The translations under genes were made by a program, and so were the position numbers. Positions 1 through 8,759 of a stretch of 64,000 nucleotides of DNA are shown piece after piece. Source of the stretch: Chloroflexota bacterium (lineage in GTDB: Bacteria; Chloroflexota; Anaerolineae; DUEN01). The stretch lies in assembly GCA_013152435.1 (NCBI GenBank), contig JAADGJ010000106.1, positions 1-64,000 of the forward strand. The letters run 5' to 3'. Below the pieces are notes generated by a model. The model was not told where the DNA came from. It worked only from the letters and a program-made list of their open reading frames with translations, and ran no database searches. Position 1 is the stretch's first letter. Every line of letters starts with the position of its first letter.

Positions 1-91
1 TCATCCTGATCTCCTTGGTGTGGACGTGTTAGTATACGACTATGTTAGCAAACTCCCCCTTTCTTTGTAAACCTATATCAGGACGACACAA

Positions 92-132
92 CCCCCCTCA
101 GACACCTTGCCGGTACATTTTCAGACACGCCC
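92..132. repeat. Solo right end of the ~240-bp GAG-ended repeat family
   Basis: This segment matches the right-hand end of the repeat at 1614-1872 (CCTCAGACACC, TGCCGGTA, TTTTCAGACACGC). Nothing upstream of about 92 resembles the rest of the element, so it is a solo or truncated end. The triplet just outside is TTA, similar to the TNA/TNG triplets flanking the other copies. Confidence 0.7.
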
Positions 133-144
133 TTAGATGCCTAT

Positions 145-173
145 GGGGGTCAGCGTGCTGACCCCCTGCTTTT
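145..173 (+). terminator. Hairpin with short T-run
   Basis: GGGGGTCAGC (145-154) pairs with GCTGACCCCC (157-166) and is followed by TGCTTTT. It could end transcription of a gene lying upstream of the window, before the M20 peptidase. The T-run is weak and the apparent loop is only two bases, so the stem must open to 8-9 bp. Confidence 0.4.
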
Positions 174-218
174 GGGAAACGAACCGTCAATGGAAAGTCG
201 GAGATAGGGAGAAGCCAT

Positions 219-1592
219 ATGTCAGAACTCGATGCTGCCATCAACTACGCCAGGGAACACGAGCAGGCCTTCCTGGAAGATCTGAAGGCCCTGCTGCGCA
301 TTCCGTCGATCTCGGCCCTGCCCGAGTGGAAACCTGATATCCAACGGGCAGCCGAGTGGATCGCAGCCCAATTGCAGGACCTCGGCTTCGACGCCGTCCA
401 GGTCATGCCCACGAAGGGACACCCGGTCGTGTACGGCGAATGGTTGAAAGCCGGCCCGGACGCGCCCACCATCCTCTTCTATGGGCACTATGACGTGCAA
501 CCCGCCGACCCCCTGGAGCTATGGGAGACCGATCCCTTCGATCCCCAGGTGCGCGGGGATAACATCTTCGCCCGCGGGGCCTCCGACATGAAGGGACAGG
601 TGGTCGCCCACCTCAAGGCCATCGAGTCTCTGATCCGCACGACCGGGCTGCCAGTCAACGTGAAGTACATGATCGAGGGCGAGGAGGAGATCGGGTCGCC
701 CAGCCTGGGGGCTTTCATCGAGGAGCACCGAAGTCTGCTCTCATGCGATCTGTGCCTGAACGGCGACTCGGGCATCCTGGCCCCGGATCTCCCCTCCATC
801 GTCTACGCGCTGCGCGGCCTGGCCTATTTCGAGATCCACGTCCAGGGCCCGGCCAGCGATCTGCATTCGGGCACCTTCGGCGGCGTGGTGGAGAACCCGG
901 CCCAGGCGCTGTGCCGACTCATCGCCGGGATGAAGGACGAGCGCGGCCGAATCACGCTGCCCGGCTTCTACGACGATGTGCGTCCGCTGAGCGAGGAGGA
1001 GCGAGCCGATCTGGCGAAGCTGCCGCAGACGGATGCCTGGTGGCAGGAGCAGACGGGCGCCCCGGCGCTGTTCGGCGAGGAGGGATACACGGCCACCGAG
1101 CGAGCGACCGCGCGGCCGACGCTGGACGTGAACGGCCTGCTCAGCGGATTCATCGGCGAGGGCACGAAGACGGTGCTGCCCTCGAAGGCGATGGCCAAGA
1201 TCTCGATGCGGCTGGTGCCCGACCAGCACCCGGACCGGATCCACGAGGGATTGAGGGCCTACCTGGAGGCCAACGCCCCTCCGACGATCACGTGGGAGCT
1301 GGAGTACATAGCCAGCTGTCTCCCGGCGATCGTCGAGCGGGATTCCAAGGCCATCCGGGTCGCCAGCCAGGCGCTGGAGGCCGTGTGGGGCAAGCCGCCG
1401 CTCTTCACGCGGATGGGCGGCAGCGTCCCCGTGGTGGGCATGATCAAGGAGCTGTTGAACGTGGACAGCCTGATGTTGGGCTTCGGCCTGCCCGACGACA
1501 ACCTGCACGCCCCCAACGAGAAGTTCCACCTGCCCAACTTCTTCCGGGGGATTGAGACGTATATCCGGTTCATGCACGAGATAGCAGTCTGA
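219..1592 (+). CDS. M20-family metallopeptidase (dipeptidase-like)
   Basis: A 457-residue cytoplasmic zinc amidohydrolase of the M20/M25/M40 clan, which cleaves dipeptides or N-acylated amino acids. The expected metal and catalytic residues are visible: H90 and D92 in YGHYDVQ, D123 in RGASDMKG, and the EGEEEIGS acidic motif at 153-160. A C-terminal GLPDDNLHAPNE segment supplies the last histidine. A dimerisation (lid) domain lies between about 200 and 320. There is no signal peptide. The ATG is preceded by a GGAG-type ribosome site in GGAGATAGGGAG. Length and motifs fit the subgroup annotated as dipeptidase; the exact substrate cannot be read from sequence. It is monocistronic and convergent with the threonine synthase gene. 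Confidence 0.93.
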   Translation: MSELDAAINYAREHEQAFLEDLKALLRIPSISALPEWKPDIQRAAEWIAAQLQDLGFDAVQVMPTKGHPVVYGEWLKAGPDAPTILFYGHYDVQPADPLELWETDPFDPQVRGDNIFARGASDMKGQVVAHLKAIESLIRTTGLPVNVKYMIEGEEEIGSPSLGAFIEEHRSLLSCDLCLNGDSGILAPDLPSIVYALRGLAYFEIHVQGPASDLHSGTFGGVVENPAQALCRLIAGMKDERGRITLPGFYDDVRPLSEEERADLAKLPQTDAWWQEQTGAPALFGEEGYTATERATARPTLDVNGLLSGFIGEGTKTVLPSKAMAKISMRLVPDQHPDRIHEGLRAYLEANAPPTITWELEYIASCLPAIVERDSKAIRVASQALEAVWGKPPLFTRMGGSVPVVGMIKELLNVDSLMLGFGLPDDNLHAPNEKFHLPNFFRGIETYIRFMHEIAV

Positions 1593-1613
1593 TCGTCGCC
1601 ACACCACGCCTAA

Positions 1614-1872
1614 GAGTGTCTCTGAGAAATGCCATTGCTTCTGCCGTGGGGAGGCCCGGAGGGGCGGCGGAGCCCCTCCGGAAAAAGCCTTTCTCCCGCC
1701 TTCAACCTGCCTGGCCTCGGCCTGGGCCCTTCGGAAAGGGCCGAGAAAGGCAGGTGCAGGCAGGAAAAAATAGGCTTCCGTGGAGGGGAGATCCCCTCCA
1801 CACCACCCCCTGTAGAGCTGGTAGCTGAGGGAGACCCTCAGACACCGTGCCGGTAAATTTTCAGATACGCTC
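1614..1872. repeat. MITE-like repeat, copy A (259 bp)
   Basis: It starts GAGTGTCTCTGAGAAATG and ends, read on the opposite strand, GAGCGTATCTGAAAAT, which gives imperfect terminal inverted repeats. Inside are a GTGGAGGGGA/TCCCCTCCAC hairpin and long pyrimidine and purine arms (CTTTCTCCCGCCTTC with CGAGAAAGGCAGG). Flanking triplets are TAA on the left and TCA on the right (one mismatch). It is in opposite orientation to copies B and C. It contains no coding potential and accounts for most of the gap between the M20 and threonine synthase genes. Confidence 0.8.
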
Positions 1873-1931
1873 TCAGGGGGAACTCTCCTCCATACCTCCC
1901 TCTGGGGCGCGCCTACCGTGAAGACGCGACG

Positions 1932-1955
1932 AGGCCCCCGATCCGTCGGGGGCCT
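1932..1955. terminator. GC-rich hairpin between convergent genes
   Basis: AGGCCCCCG (1932-1940), loop ATCCGT, CGGGGGCCT (1947-1955). It sits between the convergent M20 and threonine synthase genes, so it could serve either strand. The trailing T tract (TTACTGCTT) is poor, so terminator function is inferred from position. Confidence 0.55.
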
Positions 1956-1996
1956 TACTGCTTCCAGCCGCTCATGAGATGGCCCGGGGAACCGCT

Positions 1997-3175
1997 CTAG
2001 CGATCCCCCTGCAACAGGTGCGCGTATTTCAGCCCGCTCCCGGTCAGGAAAAGTACCACCCGCTCATCGGGGGCGATCCATCCCTGAGCGAGCAGATGCC
2101 GGAGGGCGGCCAGGGTGGCGGCGGCCTCCGGAGCGACGAACAGCCCCTCCACGCGACCGATCTCCCACAACGCATCCAGGATCTCCTCGTCCGAGACGGC
2201 GATGGCCGTCCCGTCGCTCTCCCGAAGCGCCCGCAGGATGAGGAAATCGCCGATGGCCGATGGGACCCGCAGCCCGGCGGCGATGGTCGCCGCATGAGGC
2301 CAGGGTTCGGCCGTCTCCCGCCCGGCCTCGAAGGCCCGCACGATGGGGGCGCATCCGGCGCTCTGCACGCTCACCATGCGCGGGCGCTCCGGCCCGATCC
2401 AGCCCAGCGCCTCCATCTCCTGGAACGCCTTCCACATGCCGACGATCCCGGTCCCCCCGCCGGTGGGATAGATGATCACGTCGGGCAGGGTCCAGCCGAG
2501 CTGCTCGGCCAACTCGTACCCCATCGTCTTCTTTCCCTCCACCCGATACGGCTCACGCAGGGTTGAGACATCGAACCAGCGCCCTTCGGCAGCTCCCTCG
2601 CGCACATACCGGGCGCAGTCGGTGATCAGGCCGTCCACCAGCGTGACCTCGGCTCCTAGCGCTCGCATCTCCGTCACGAAAAGCGGAGGCGCATCACTGG
2701 GCAGGAAGATGTGAGCCGGCAATCCGGCGCGGGCGGCATAGGCGGCCAGGGCGCTGCCCGCGTTCCCCGCGCTGGGGATGGCCAGGGCCTCGACACCCAA
2801 CTCGGCGGCGCGAGCGACGGCCAGGCACAGCCCCCGAGCCTTGAAGGAAGCGGTCGGGTTGGCGCTCTCATCCTTGGCATACAGGTTGGCCAATCCCAGC
2901 TCAGCCCCCAACCGCTCCAGCCGCAACAGGGGCGTGAACCCCTCCCCCAGGGTCAGCTGGTAGGCGGGATCCCGCACCGGCAACATCTCGGCGTACCGCC
3001 ACAGCGTCGCCGGCCGATCCTGCAGCGCATCGACCGGGAATCCGGCGCAGGCCGCCGCCAGATCGTATCGGGCCAGCAACGGCCGTTCACAGGCCGGGCA
3101 GACGTTCCAGAGCCGATCCGCGTGATAGCTGGCCCCACACCACGAGCATTCCAGATGCGTCAAATAGGTCCGCAT
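1997..3175 (-). CDS. thrC: Threonine synthase
   Basis: A 392-residue PLP enzyme of fold type II that converts O-phospho-L-homoserine to threonine. A zinc ribbon is present at the N-terminus (C10, C13, C26, C29), as in many bacterial and archaeal threonine synthases. The PLP lysine is K112 in NPTASFKARG, the substrate loop is SAGNAGSALAAYAARAG, and the phosphate-binding glycine loop is PTGGGTGIVG. Other fold II enzymes such as cysteate synthase share this layout, but the zinc ribbon plus these motifs fit ThrC best. No other threonine-pathway gene is adjacent. The PHP gene lies upstream on the same strand, 49 bp away, so the two may be co-transcribed. Confidence 0.88.
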   Translation of the reverse strand: MRTYLTHLECSWCGASYHADRLWNVCPACERPLLARYDLAAACAGFPVDALQDRPATLWRYAEMLPVRDPAYQLTLGEGFTPLLRLERLGAELGLANLYAKDESANPTASFKARGLCLAVARAAELGVEALAIPSAGNAGSALAAYAARAGLPAHIFLPSDAPPLFVTEMRALGAEVTLVDGLITDCARYVREGAAEGRWFDVSTLREPYRVEGKKTMGYELAEQLGWTLPDVIIYPTGGGTGIVGMWKAFQEMEALGWIGPERPRMVSVQSAGCAPIVRAFEAGRETAEPWPHAATIAAGLRVPSAIGDFLILRALRESDGTAIAVSDEEILDALWEIGRVEGLFVAPEAAATLAALRHLLAQGWIAPDERVVLFLTGSGLKYAHLLQGDR

Positions 3176-3224
3176 GCCCCACCATCCTCACCGCAGGATC
3201 ACCCCGCCCGCTTTCGCCGGGCGA

Positions 3225-4118
3225 TCAGGGCGCCGGCATCCCATTCTGCTGCGCCCACACCGGCTGCGTCCACGCCGATCGCCCTTCGAAGTCAACCACC
3301 TCGATCCGGAAGTACTCCTGACGCGGGTGCAACGTCACGGTCACCTCGGTGATCGGCTTCCCATCCCAGGCATGCACGGCGTTGGGACAATAGTTGTAGC
3401 CCCCGGTCACGTACACCGAGCGGGCAGGCGAGCACCGCACGGTCACATCACGTCCGTCCAGCGTCACATCATGGATCTCCGGCCCCATGCTGGCGTAGAA
3501 GGCCCCCGCCCGCAGCGCGTCCAGGATGGCCCTCGGCTCGTTCTCAGCCGTCCGCACCACCACCCATCCCTTCCCGTGATCCGGATAACGCCAGTGACAA
3601 TCGTCCACGGCGAGGCCCCAGATGCGCTGGCCGCGTCGGAGCAACAGATCCCAGTGGACCAGCGAGTGCCCCTTCTGGATCTCCAGCCAACAGCCGGTGT
3701 TGAAGATCTCGATGCCCACGTGCCCATGCAGCGGGCGCAGGTCCTCCAGGGAATGATCGTGCCAGTACGGGTGGGCGATAAAGGCCAGCCCACCGGCCGC
3801 GTTGACCGCGTCGATGACCGCCTGCGGGTCCTCGCCGACGGCGATCGGCATCTCCGTGATCCCCAGGGCCACCACGTGATAGCCGACGTCGCCGCGCTGA
3901 GCGCTGATCTCCACGCCGGGGATCAGCGTGATGGGCGAGCCATCCACCGGCGGCGTGACCTGGTTGTGATCCGTGATGGCCAGGAAATCGTGGCCCTGTC
4001 CGGCGAACCAGTCGACGGCCTCGGCGGGGCTTACGCGACCATCGGAGGCCGTCGTATGCGTGTGCAGGTTCCCCTTCAGCCACACGCCCGGCTGGCCGAA
4101 CGGAGGAATGGATGGCAT
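3225..4118 (-). CDS. PHP-domain metal-dependent phosphoesterase-like protein
   Basis: A 297-residue protein with an N-terminal PHP domain. The metal ligands are visible in NLHTHTTASDG (H19, H21) and LAITDHN (D50, H51), with later histidines in IAHPYWHDHS. PHP proteins hydrolyse phosphomonoesters, including histidinol phosphate and nucleotides, but this sequence is not a clear match to HisK or polymerase PHP domains. The C-terminal ~90 residues look beta-rich (RDVTVRCSPARSVYVTGG) and may be a separate sandwich domain. No signal peptide is seen. The start is the first ATG before the PHP motif, with GGGAGGTGATCC just upstream as ribosome site. Substrate unknown; its neighbour is GH38, suggesting a carbohydrate context only by position. 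Confidence 0.8.
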   Translation of the reverse strand: MPSIPPFGQPGVWLKGNLHTHTTASDGRVSPAEAVDWFAGQGHDFLAITDHNQVTPPVDGSPITLIPGVEISAQRGDVGYHVVALGITEMPIAVGEDPQAVIDAVNAAGGLAFIAHPYWHDHSLEDLRPLHGHVGIEIFNTGCWLEIQKGHSLVHWDLLLRRGQRIWGLAVDDCHWRYPDHGKGWVVVRTAENEPRAILDALRAGAFYASMGPEIHDVTLDGRDVTVRCSPARSVYVTGGYNYCPNAVHAWDGKPITEVTVTLHPRQEYFRIEVVDFEGRSAWTQPVWAQQNGMPAP

Positions 4119-4148
4119 GGATCACCTCCCAGCTCTTTGCAGTTCGCA

Positions 4149-4265
4149 GGGGCACACGGCCGCGTGCCCCAGGGGAAGCCCCTCCGAGCCACCCCAGAGA
4201 TGCGGGGCCACGCTTCCGTATCGCTTAACTTGATACCTAATGAGGGCACACAGTCGCGTGCCCCC
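4149..4265. repeat. Second dispersed repeat family, copy 1, flanked by GGGCAC hairpins
   Basis: Positions 4174-4237, read on the minus strand, contain ATCAAGTTAAGCGATACGG followed by AAGCGTG and GGGGTGGCTCGGAGGGGC. The same sequence recurs at 11872-11940 in the opposite orientation with few mismatches. Two related hairpins, each with a GGGCAC stem, flank it at 4149-4170 and 4244-4263. It fills the gap between two same-strand genes (PHP and GH38). Confidence 0.75.
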
Positions 4266-4302
4266 ATCGTGCGATCGAGGCAACGCAGGCGTTACCCCGA
4301 CA

Positions 4303-7300
4303 TCACCCGAGGCGCAACCGCAACGTCCGGATCTGATATGGCGTGATATACAACGTGACGGCGTGGCCGTCAACCACGTCCAGCTCCGCCTCGTTCCGCT
4401 CGATGAGGTCGGTCTCCCACGCGGCCTCGATCGGCCGGCTGCATCGCAGCGTCACCGGCCCGCGCTGACGGTAGCACTCGTACAGGCGCAGGATCACGCC
4501 GTCCCCATCCTCGGCCTGCTTCACCGTCTCCAGGATGACGTTGGGCGCGTCGACCTGGAACAGGCTGTAGGCCAGGGGGAGTTCCCCACCCTGGCCGGTG
4601 AACGGTCGGACCACCAGGGGATCGTTCAGCTCGTAGCCGGCGCGCACCGTGCCGTTCCGCCAATCGCCGGAATGCGGGAACAGGGCATAGGTGAACTCAT
4701 GCTGCCCCTCGTCCGCGTGGGGATCGGGGAAGTTGGGAGAGCGGAGCAGCGACAGCCGCAGCACGTTGTCCCGTACATCGTTTCCGTACTTGCAATCGTT
4801 CAACAGGGAGACGCCGTAATCGCCCTCGGACAGATCGGCCCACTTGTGCACGGCCGTCTCAAAGCGGGCCCAATCCCACGACGTGTTGCGATGGGTCGGT
4901 CGCTCCACGTTGCCGAACTGGATGTCGAACGTGGCTCGCGGTGAGAGGACATCCACCGGGAAGGCGACCTTGAGCAGAATGTCCTTCTCCCGCCAGTCCA
5001 CTCGGGTGTGGAACTCCAGGCGGCGGCTATCGGCGTCCAGCGAGATGCGCTGCTCGATGGCGGAGTTCAGCAGCTTCAACCGCACGCGCAGCGTCTGGCG
5101 CAGCGGCCCTGCCTCGATCCGCTCGATCTCACCCGGTTCCTCCACCGTCCACATCTTGTCATCGAAGTAGACCTCCACATCCCACGCGGGCCAGTTCATC
5201 GGCTTGTCCTGGAAGGCCTGGAACTGGTTGGCGACGGCGCCCTCCGGCAGCACCTCCCGGTTGTGGTCCTTGTCGAACAGCCGGACGAGCTCACCCTTCT
5301 CGTTGAACTCCGCCCGGAGATGGGTGTTCTCCAGCACCAGCGGCTCCGCCGGGGCCGACGCCTCCCCCTCCTCCGGCGGCGCGTCCACGATCTTGTACAC
5401 GCGATAGCCGGTGGCCGGGACATGCGCCTGGAAGAGGATGCGGTCGCCCGATCGCTGCATGGGCGCCAGCGCGTCGGTCTCCGCGTCGGCCACCGCCTTG
5501 CCCTCCGGCACCCAATCCGCGGGCACGTCGATGATCCCCCGCCGATCCCAGCCCAGCGCGTTGTAAACCAACAGCCCCGGCCGCCCGGCGGAGAGGCTCG
5601 TCGCCGCCGCGATGCGATCCAGCGCCTCGCGCAGCGCCAGCCGCCCGATGGATAACACCTGCTCGTACTCCCGGGTGCTGTCCTCGTACACCTCGTGGAT
5701 GGAGGAGCCCGGGATGATGTCGTGGAACTGATTGCGACAGATGATGGTCCACGCCTCGGTGAAGTCCGCTGCCGGATAGGTCGCGCCCAACAGCGCGGCG
5801 CCCACCGCGGCCAGCTCCGCCTGGTGCATGAGCACCTCGCACTTGCGGTTGTATCGCTTATTGCGGGCCTGAGAGGTCAGCGTGCCCCGATGGTATTCCA
5901 GATACAGCTCCCCGTTCCACGTGGGCAGGTCCCGAGCGTTGCGCTCCAAACTGCGGAAGAACTCCTCCACGCTGCCCTGGCGCACCTGCGGCGTGCCGGG
6001 CACGGCGGCCAGGGCGCGGGCCCGCTCGATCATCTCCAGGGTGGGGCCGCCGCCGCCGTCGCCGAACCCATAGGCGGTCAGCAGCTCGTCGTGGTGCTCC
6101 TTCTGCTGGTAATTCTCCCAGGTGCCGATCGCCTGCTCGCCGGTCATCATGGCATTGTAGGTGGAAGCGTAGGCGCCGGGATCCGGCGTGGTGATGAAGT
6201 GGGTCAACACCCGGGTGCCATCCAGGCCCTGCCACCAGAAGGAGTCATAGGGCAGGCGATTGTACTGGCTCCAGCCGATCTTGATGGTCATGAAGTAGTC
6301 GAGGCCCGCCCGCTTGATGAGCTGGGGCAGCGCCCAGGCGTAGCCGAACACGTCGGGCAGCCACAGGACGGGGCTGTCCTCCCGGCCGAACTCCCGCTGG
6401 AAGAAGCGCCGGCCCAGGAGGAACTGTCGGGCCAGCGACTCAGCGCCGGAGATGTTGCAGTCCGCCTCCACCCACATGCCGCCGATGAGCTCCCAACGTC
6501 CCTCCGCCACCCGCTGTTTGATCTGCTCGTACAGGTGCGGGTAGTCCTCCTTGACGTACTGATAGAGCTGGGGCTGCGACTGGGTGAAGTGGAACTCCGG
6601 GTATTGCTCCATGAGGCGAAGCATGGTGGCGAAGGTGTGCGCCGCCTTCTCCCGCACCCGCTCCAGGGTCCACAGCCAGGCCACGTCGATGTGTGCGTGG
6701 CCGGTGGCCACGATCTTGACGGGCATCGGATCGTATCGGGCGAGGCCGGCCTGCAGCGCCTCCCATGCGGCGGCCACCGATCCGTAGAAGTCGCCGTTGA
6801 CGCGGAAGTCCAGGAGCTGGAAGGCGTCGTCCAGGGCGTTGAGGATGGCGTGGCGGGCGAAATCGTTCTCGTCCATGGCGCGGGCGGCCTGCAGCGCGGC
6901 CTCCGCCGTGTGATAAAACCGCCGCGTGGCCATGTCCACCGTCACCAACTCGACGCCCTGGAAGATCTGCTCGAAGGGCCAGGTGGGGTTCCAGCGATGC
7001 ATGGTACACCAGGCGTGCAAAGCCAAATCGAATCGCTCTCCGCCCTGCGCCGACTCGGCCAGCAACAGCTCCTTGTGATTGCGATCGATGCCCTGCACGG
7101 CCACGCCGTTCAGATAGGCCAGGGCTTCGGAGTGCACGGGCGCCATCGGATGGCTGAGGGCAACATGCGCAGCCACCCGCTGCCCGGCCCACTCCTCCGG
7201 GATGCGAAGCTCCGCCCGGAACCAGCGCCACTGATCCCAGCCGCCCCACATTTGCCCGTGCTCAATGATGGGCCAGGACGACGCATCGGCAGCGGCGCCA

Positions 7301-7425
7301 TCCAGCAGATCCTCCGGGCTGATGCGCACGGTGACCGGCCTGCGCTCCCGGTAGATGCGCGCCTCCACGTCACGCAGCAGGCGCTCCAGTTTCTCCACGG
7401 TGAATCGGATACGATGTTTGCCCAT
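4303..7425 (-). CDS. Alpha-mannosidase, GH38 family
   Basis: A 1040-residue retaining alpha-mannosidase of the bacterial/lysosomal-like GH38 group. The zinc-site motif ATGHAHIDVAWLW is near residue 240, and the nucleophile aspartate lies in LWLPDVFGYA near residue 350. After the catalytic barrel come the helical middle domain (RNQFHDIIPGSSIHEV) and large C-terminal beta-sandwich domains typical of this family. The N-terminal ~200 residues form an extra beta-rich domain. There is no signal peptide, so it is probably cytoplasmic and acts on imported mannosides or glycan fragments. Length matches the usual ~1000-1050 residues. No transporter is adjacent. The start is ATG at 7425, with GAGGTGACGA just before it. 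Confidence 0.95.
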   Translation of the reverse strand: MGKHRIRFTVEKLERLLRDVEARIYRERRPVTVRISPEDLLDGAAADASSWPIIEHGQMWGGWDQWRWFRAELRIPEEWAGQRVAAHVALSHPMAPVHSEALAYLNGVAVQGIDRNHKELLLAESAQGGERFDLALHAWCTMHRWNPTWPFEQIFQGVELVTVDMATRRFYHTAEAALQAARAMDENDFARHAILNALDDAFQLLDFRVNGDFYGSVAAAWEALQAGLARYDPMPVKIVATGHAHIDVAWLWTLERVREKAAHTFATMLRLMEQYPEFHFTQSQPQLYQYVKEDYPHLYEQIKQRVAEGRWELIGGMWVEADCNISGAESLARQFLLGRRFFQREFGREDSPVLWLPDVFGYAWALPQLIKRAGLDYFMTIKIGWSQYNRLPYDSFWWQGLDGTRVLTHFITTPDPGAYASTYNAMMTGEQAIGTWENYQQKEHHDELLTAYGFGDGGGGPTLEMIERARALAAVPGTPQVRQGSVEEFFRSLERNARDLPTWNGELYLEYHRGTLTSQARNKRYNRKCEVLMHQAELAAVGAALLGATYPAADFTEAWTIICRNQFHDIIPGSSIHEVYEDSTREYEQVLSIGRLALREALDRIAAATSLSAGRPGLLVYNALGWDRRGIIDVPADWVPEGKAVADAETDALAPMQRSGDRILFQAHVPATGYRVYKIVDAPPEEGEASAPAEPLVLENTHLRAEFNEKGELVRLFDKDHNREVLPEGAVANQFQAFQDKPMNWPAWDVEVYFDDKMWTVEEPGEIERIEAGPLRQTLRVRLKLLNSAIEQRISLDADSRRLEFHTRVDWREKDILLKVAFPVDVLSPRATFDIQFGNVERPTHRNTSWDWARFETAVHKWADLSEGDYGVSLLNDCKYGNDVRDNVLRLSLLRSPNFPDPHADEGQHEFTYALFPHSGDWRNGTVRAGYELNDPLVVRPFTGQGGELPLAYSLFQVDAPNVILETVKQAEDGDGVILRLYECYRQRGPVTLRCSRPIEAAWETDLIERNEAELDVVDGHAVTLYITPYQIRTLRLRLG

Positions 7426-7448
7426 TCGTCACCTCTATTATTGCGGTG

Positions 7449-7500
7449 TTACGTATTGCGTGTTGCGTATTGCGTACCGCGTATTGCGTTACGTGTTACG
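7449..7500. repeat. Degenerate tandem repeat of CGTATTGCGT
   Basis: This stretch repeats TACGTATTGCGTGT, GCGTATTGCGTAC and GCGTATTGCGTTACG, and ends at the stop codon of the EEP gene. Its last 12 bases, TTACGTGTTACG, recur in reverse complement near 25234 upstream of nuoEF. It is a low-complexity intergenic repeat with no coding role seen. Confidence 0.7.
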
Positions 7501-8266
7501 CTCCCCGCCCGACGTCTATCGTCACCACCAACCCGATGTGATCCGACGGGAACTCCCCGTCCTGGTCCGGCTGATCCGCCACCGGCTCAATAGCTCTCAG
7601 GTAGGGCACAAGCTCCGGGCTGGCCCAGGCGTAATCGATGCGCTGCCACGGCCCATCGGATCGATAGGTGTACCCGGGCTCGCGCGGCCTCAGCGCGGCC
7701 CACACATCTGTCCAGCCGGCATCGCGCAGCATCGCCATGGGCGCCTGATCCGGCAGCTCGTTCAGGTCTCCCACCAGCAGGCGAGGACCGGAAAACCGGT
7801 TCAGATAGGAAAGGGCCTCCCGCACGTTGCAAACCCGGGCCGCCCGGCTGAGTGATAGATGGGTATTGAAGAGGTGGAACAAGCCGTCCGGCAACTCGAA
7901 ATGCGCGTGCAGCACGATCCGCTGGTGTCGATCCTCCGGATCATCCGAATCCCGGGAGAGGCACACCCAATCACGGCCGGCGAAGGGGATCCGGGACAGG
8001 AAGGCCAGCCCCTCCCACGCTCCAGTGGGGTAATACATGGCGGGCTGGAAGGCCAGGTGCGGGTACTCGGGGAGCCGGGCGGCGATCTGTTGCGCCTGGT
8101 TCAGCCGCTGCCCATCATCGTCCCGCTCATCCCGTTCGGGATCGCTCCGGATCTCCTGAAAGGCCACCACGTCGGGGGCCGCCGCGCGCACCGCCTGGAC
8201 GATGAGCTCCCGGCGTCGCGGCCAGGGCTCGTTGTAGTTCCAGATGTTCAGGCTCATCACACGCAT
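7496..8266 (-). CDS. Endonuclease/exonuclease/phosphatase family hydrolase
   Basis: A 256-residue EEP-fold metal-dependent phosphodiesterase. Family motifs are present in order: MSLNIWN (Asn), VAFQEIR (Glu), FNTHLSLS (His), LLVGDLNELPDQ (Asp, Asn) and PSDHIGLVV (Asp-His pair) at the C-terminus. EEP proteins cleave nucleic acids, phosphoinositides or sphingomyelin; no feature here decides among them, and no signal peptide is seen. The chosen start is the ATG at 8266 because GGAG lies six bases upstream; an in-frame GTG at 8281 is possible but has no good ribosome site. It is divergent from the small membrane peptide gene at 8459. Confidence 0.85.
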   Translation of the reverse strand: MRVMSLNIWNYNEPWPRRRELIVQAVRAAAPDVVAFQEIRSDPERDERDDDGQRLNQAQQIAARLPEYPHLAFQPAMYYPTGAWEGLAFLSRIPFAGRDWVCLSRDSDDPEDRHQRIVLHAHFELPDGLFHLFNTHLSLSRAARVCNVREALSYLNRFSGPRLLVGDLNELPDQAPMAMLRDAGWTDVWAALRPREPGYTYRSDGPWQRIDYAWASPELVPYLRAIEPVADQPDQDGEFPSDHIGLVVTIDVGRGA

Positions 8267-8400
8267 GGAGTTCTCCAGCACGAGAGTTCAAGGTGGACCG
8301 GCACCGGCGCTCCATCGCCAGCGGCCGGCGAGGCGGCGACAGGATACCATGACCGCAAACAGGGAGCAAGTACAGATCCGATGACACACGGCCGGAGGCT

Positions 8401-8429
8401 TTGCCCGGAGGGTAGGCCTATGCTATAAT
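8401..8429 (+). promoter_or_regulatory. Sigma70-type promoter of the 55-residue peptide gene
   Basis: TTGCCC at 8401-8406 and TATAAT at 8424-8429 are separated by 17 bases. The -10 is extended (TGCTATAAT). The ATG follows at 8459 after a TAGGAG ribosome site. Confidence 0.75.
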
Positions 8430-8458
8430 CGCGCCAGCATCGTATAGGAGTGCTGCGA

Positions 8459-8626
8459 ATGGCGAAGCGCCGCCGCCGAAGCGCGGTGAGTCGATGGCAA
8501 CAGTGGGTGTTCTGGGGGATCAGCCTTCTGGTGGTGCTGAGCATGATCCTGGCGTACGTGCTGACGGGTTCGCCACCTCCGCCGCCACCTACGCCGACCC
8601 CCACGCCCATTGTCCAGGCACCGTAA
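8459..8626 (+). CDS. 55-residue single-pass membrane peptide, unknown function
   Basis: A short gene encoding MAKRRRRSAVSRWQQ, then one hydrophobic segment (WVFWGISLLVVLSMILAYVL, about residues 16-35), then a Pro/Thr-rich tail of about 18 residues (PPPPPPTPTPTP). The basic N-terminus predicts an N-in orientation with the tail outside. Support for expression is strong for such a small frame: an extended -10 promoter with a 17-nt spacer upstream, TAGGAG eight bases before ATG, and a perfect 13-bp terminator hairpin downstream. I do not recognise a family. Similar Pro/Thr linkers occur in the HtrA-like protease at 58188, so the tail may simply be an extracytoplasmic spacer. Confidence 0.7.
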   Translation: MAKRRRRSAVSRWQQWVFWGISLLVVLSMILAYVLTGSPPPPPPTPTPTPIVQAP

Positions 8627-8693
8627 TCGAAGAGGCTGGTCCGCCCCACGCGGCCGATCGCCGCGCGGGCTCACGCGGTGTACGAGATGATCT

Positions 8694-8732
8694 TTCGTCG
8701 CCTGTGCGATCTTCCACAGGCGACGAATTTTT
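8694..8732 (+). terminator. Rho-independent terminator
   Basis: TTCGTCGCCTGTG (8694-8706), an 8-base loop, then CACAGGCGACGAA (8715-8727) and TTTTT. The 13-bp stem is perfect. It closes the 55-residue peptide transcript and ends only 27 bp before the DMT transporter start, so any promoter for that gene must lie upstream of or within the hairpin. Confidence 0.9.
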
Positions 8733-8759
8733 GGGCTCGCCCTCCCGATAGAAACGCCC

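Noticed and set aside
5695-7593. Long plus-strand frame opposite GH38
   Set aside because: Antisense to an intact alpha-mannosidase; low-complexity translation with no recognisable domain.
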